Of a stretch of DNA of 6,084 nucleotides, positions 5,897 to 6,084 are shown one piece after another (within the stretch, counting starts at the first letter, position 1; each line of letters starts with the position of its first letter). The stretch is from DATLGD01 sp035540755 (GTDB lineage Bacteria > Actinomycetota > Actinomycetes > Mycobacteriales > SCTD01): NCBI GenBank assembly GCA_035540755.1, contig DATLGD010000081.1, positions 1 to 6,084 of the forward strand, written 5' to 3'. Both the position numbers and the translations under genes were made by a program. The notes beneath the pieces were generated by a model. The model made no database searches and was not told where the DNA came from. It was given only the letters and a program-made list of their open reading frames with translations.

Positions 5897-6084
5897 GCAG
5901 CCTCCTCGGGCATCCGGTTCACGGCGTGGTCGCTGGTCCCCCACAGGTGCTGCACGGCGTAGGCCCGCCACGGCGCCCAGCGCTCGGCGTGCGCGACGAC
6001 GTCGACGATCCCGAGCCGCCGGGCCGCGGCGACGACGCCGAGGTCGGTGGGAAGGAACGCGTCCGGGTCGCCGAGCGCGCGCAT
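5893..6084 (-). CDS. alkA: 3' end of DNA-3-methyladenine glycosylase II (AlkA-type), cut by window edge
   Basis: These are the last 63 residues of an HhH-GPD superfamily glycosylase, which excises 3-methyladenine and other alkylated bases from DNA (EC 3.2.2.21). The visible part reads MRALGDPDAFLPTDLGV and then WAPWRAYAVQHLWG, the characteristic tail of AlkA proteins. The Asp at visible residue 14 (codon at 6043-6045, in FLPTDLG) corresponds to the catalytic aspartate of the family (D238 in E. coli AlkA, from memory). The helix-hairpin-helix and any N-terminal Ada-like domains lie beyond base 6084. The Met at the edge is most likely internal. The frame remains open to the edge and the TGA overlaps the ogt ATG by four bases. 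Whether it is a stand-alone AlkA or an Ada-AlkA fusion cannot be told from this window. Confidence 0.88.
   Translation of the reverse strand: MRALGDPDAFLPTDLGVVAAARRLGIVDVVAHAERWAPWRAYAVQHLWGTSDHAVNRMPEEAA

Noticed and set aside
5897..5971. A longer ogt start adding 25 residues
   Set aside because: The added residues are Arg/Gly-rich and unlike the family, while ATG 5896 has a good GAGGAGG and the usual ATGA overlap with the upstream gene.

Overview
The window is about 70-75% GC by eye, with strong G/C third-position bias, very short gene spacing and GTG as well as ATG starts. This points to a high-GC actinobacterium. No species can be named from the sequence alone.

Positions 1-5303 (+ strand) hold a tightly packed operon for a nonulosonic acid sugar, very probably pseudaminic acid. 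In order: the last 27 codons of an unidentified upstream gene; an ATP-grasp ligase; an extended-SDR NAD(P)-dependent sugar epimerase/dehydratase; PseI (pseudaminic acid synthase); PseB (UDP-GlcNAc 4,6-dehydratase/5-epimerase); and PseC (PLP aminotransferase). Four of the five junctions overlap by 1-4 bases (TAGTG, TGATG, ATGA, GTGA). Only the pseI-pseB junction has a gap, of 54 bp. PseB and PseC are steps 1 and 2 of the CMP-pseudaminate route and PseI is step 5. The N-acetyltransferase (PseH), the UDP-sugar hydrolase (PseG) and the cytidylyltransferase (PseF) are not in the window and could lie upstream, since the operon is cut at base 1. The ATP-grasp and SDR proteins are not part of the core pathway. 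They are the best candidates for something new here, for example tailoring of the pseudaminate.

Positions 5304-5401 form a short spacer between convergent gene sets. It holds a large imperfect inverted repeat beginning at the pseC stop codon, probably a terminator without a U-tract, and a second small hairpin near the end of ogt.

Positions 5402-6084 (- strand) hold an alkylation-repair pair: ogt (O6-alkylguanine-DNA alkyltransferase), coupled by a 4-base overlap to the 3' end of an AlkA-type 3-methyladenine DNA glycosylase gene that runs off the right edge. It is functionally unrelated to the sugar operon and marks its downstream boundary.

I saw no tRNA, rRNA, CRISPR array, insertion sequence or origin. 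The long open frames antisense to the sugar genes are byproducts of the high-GC codon usage.
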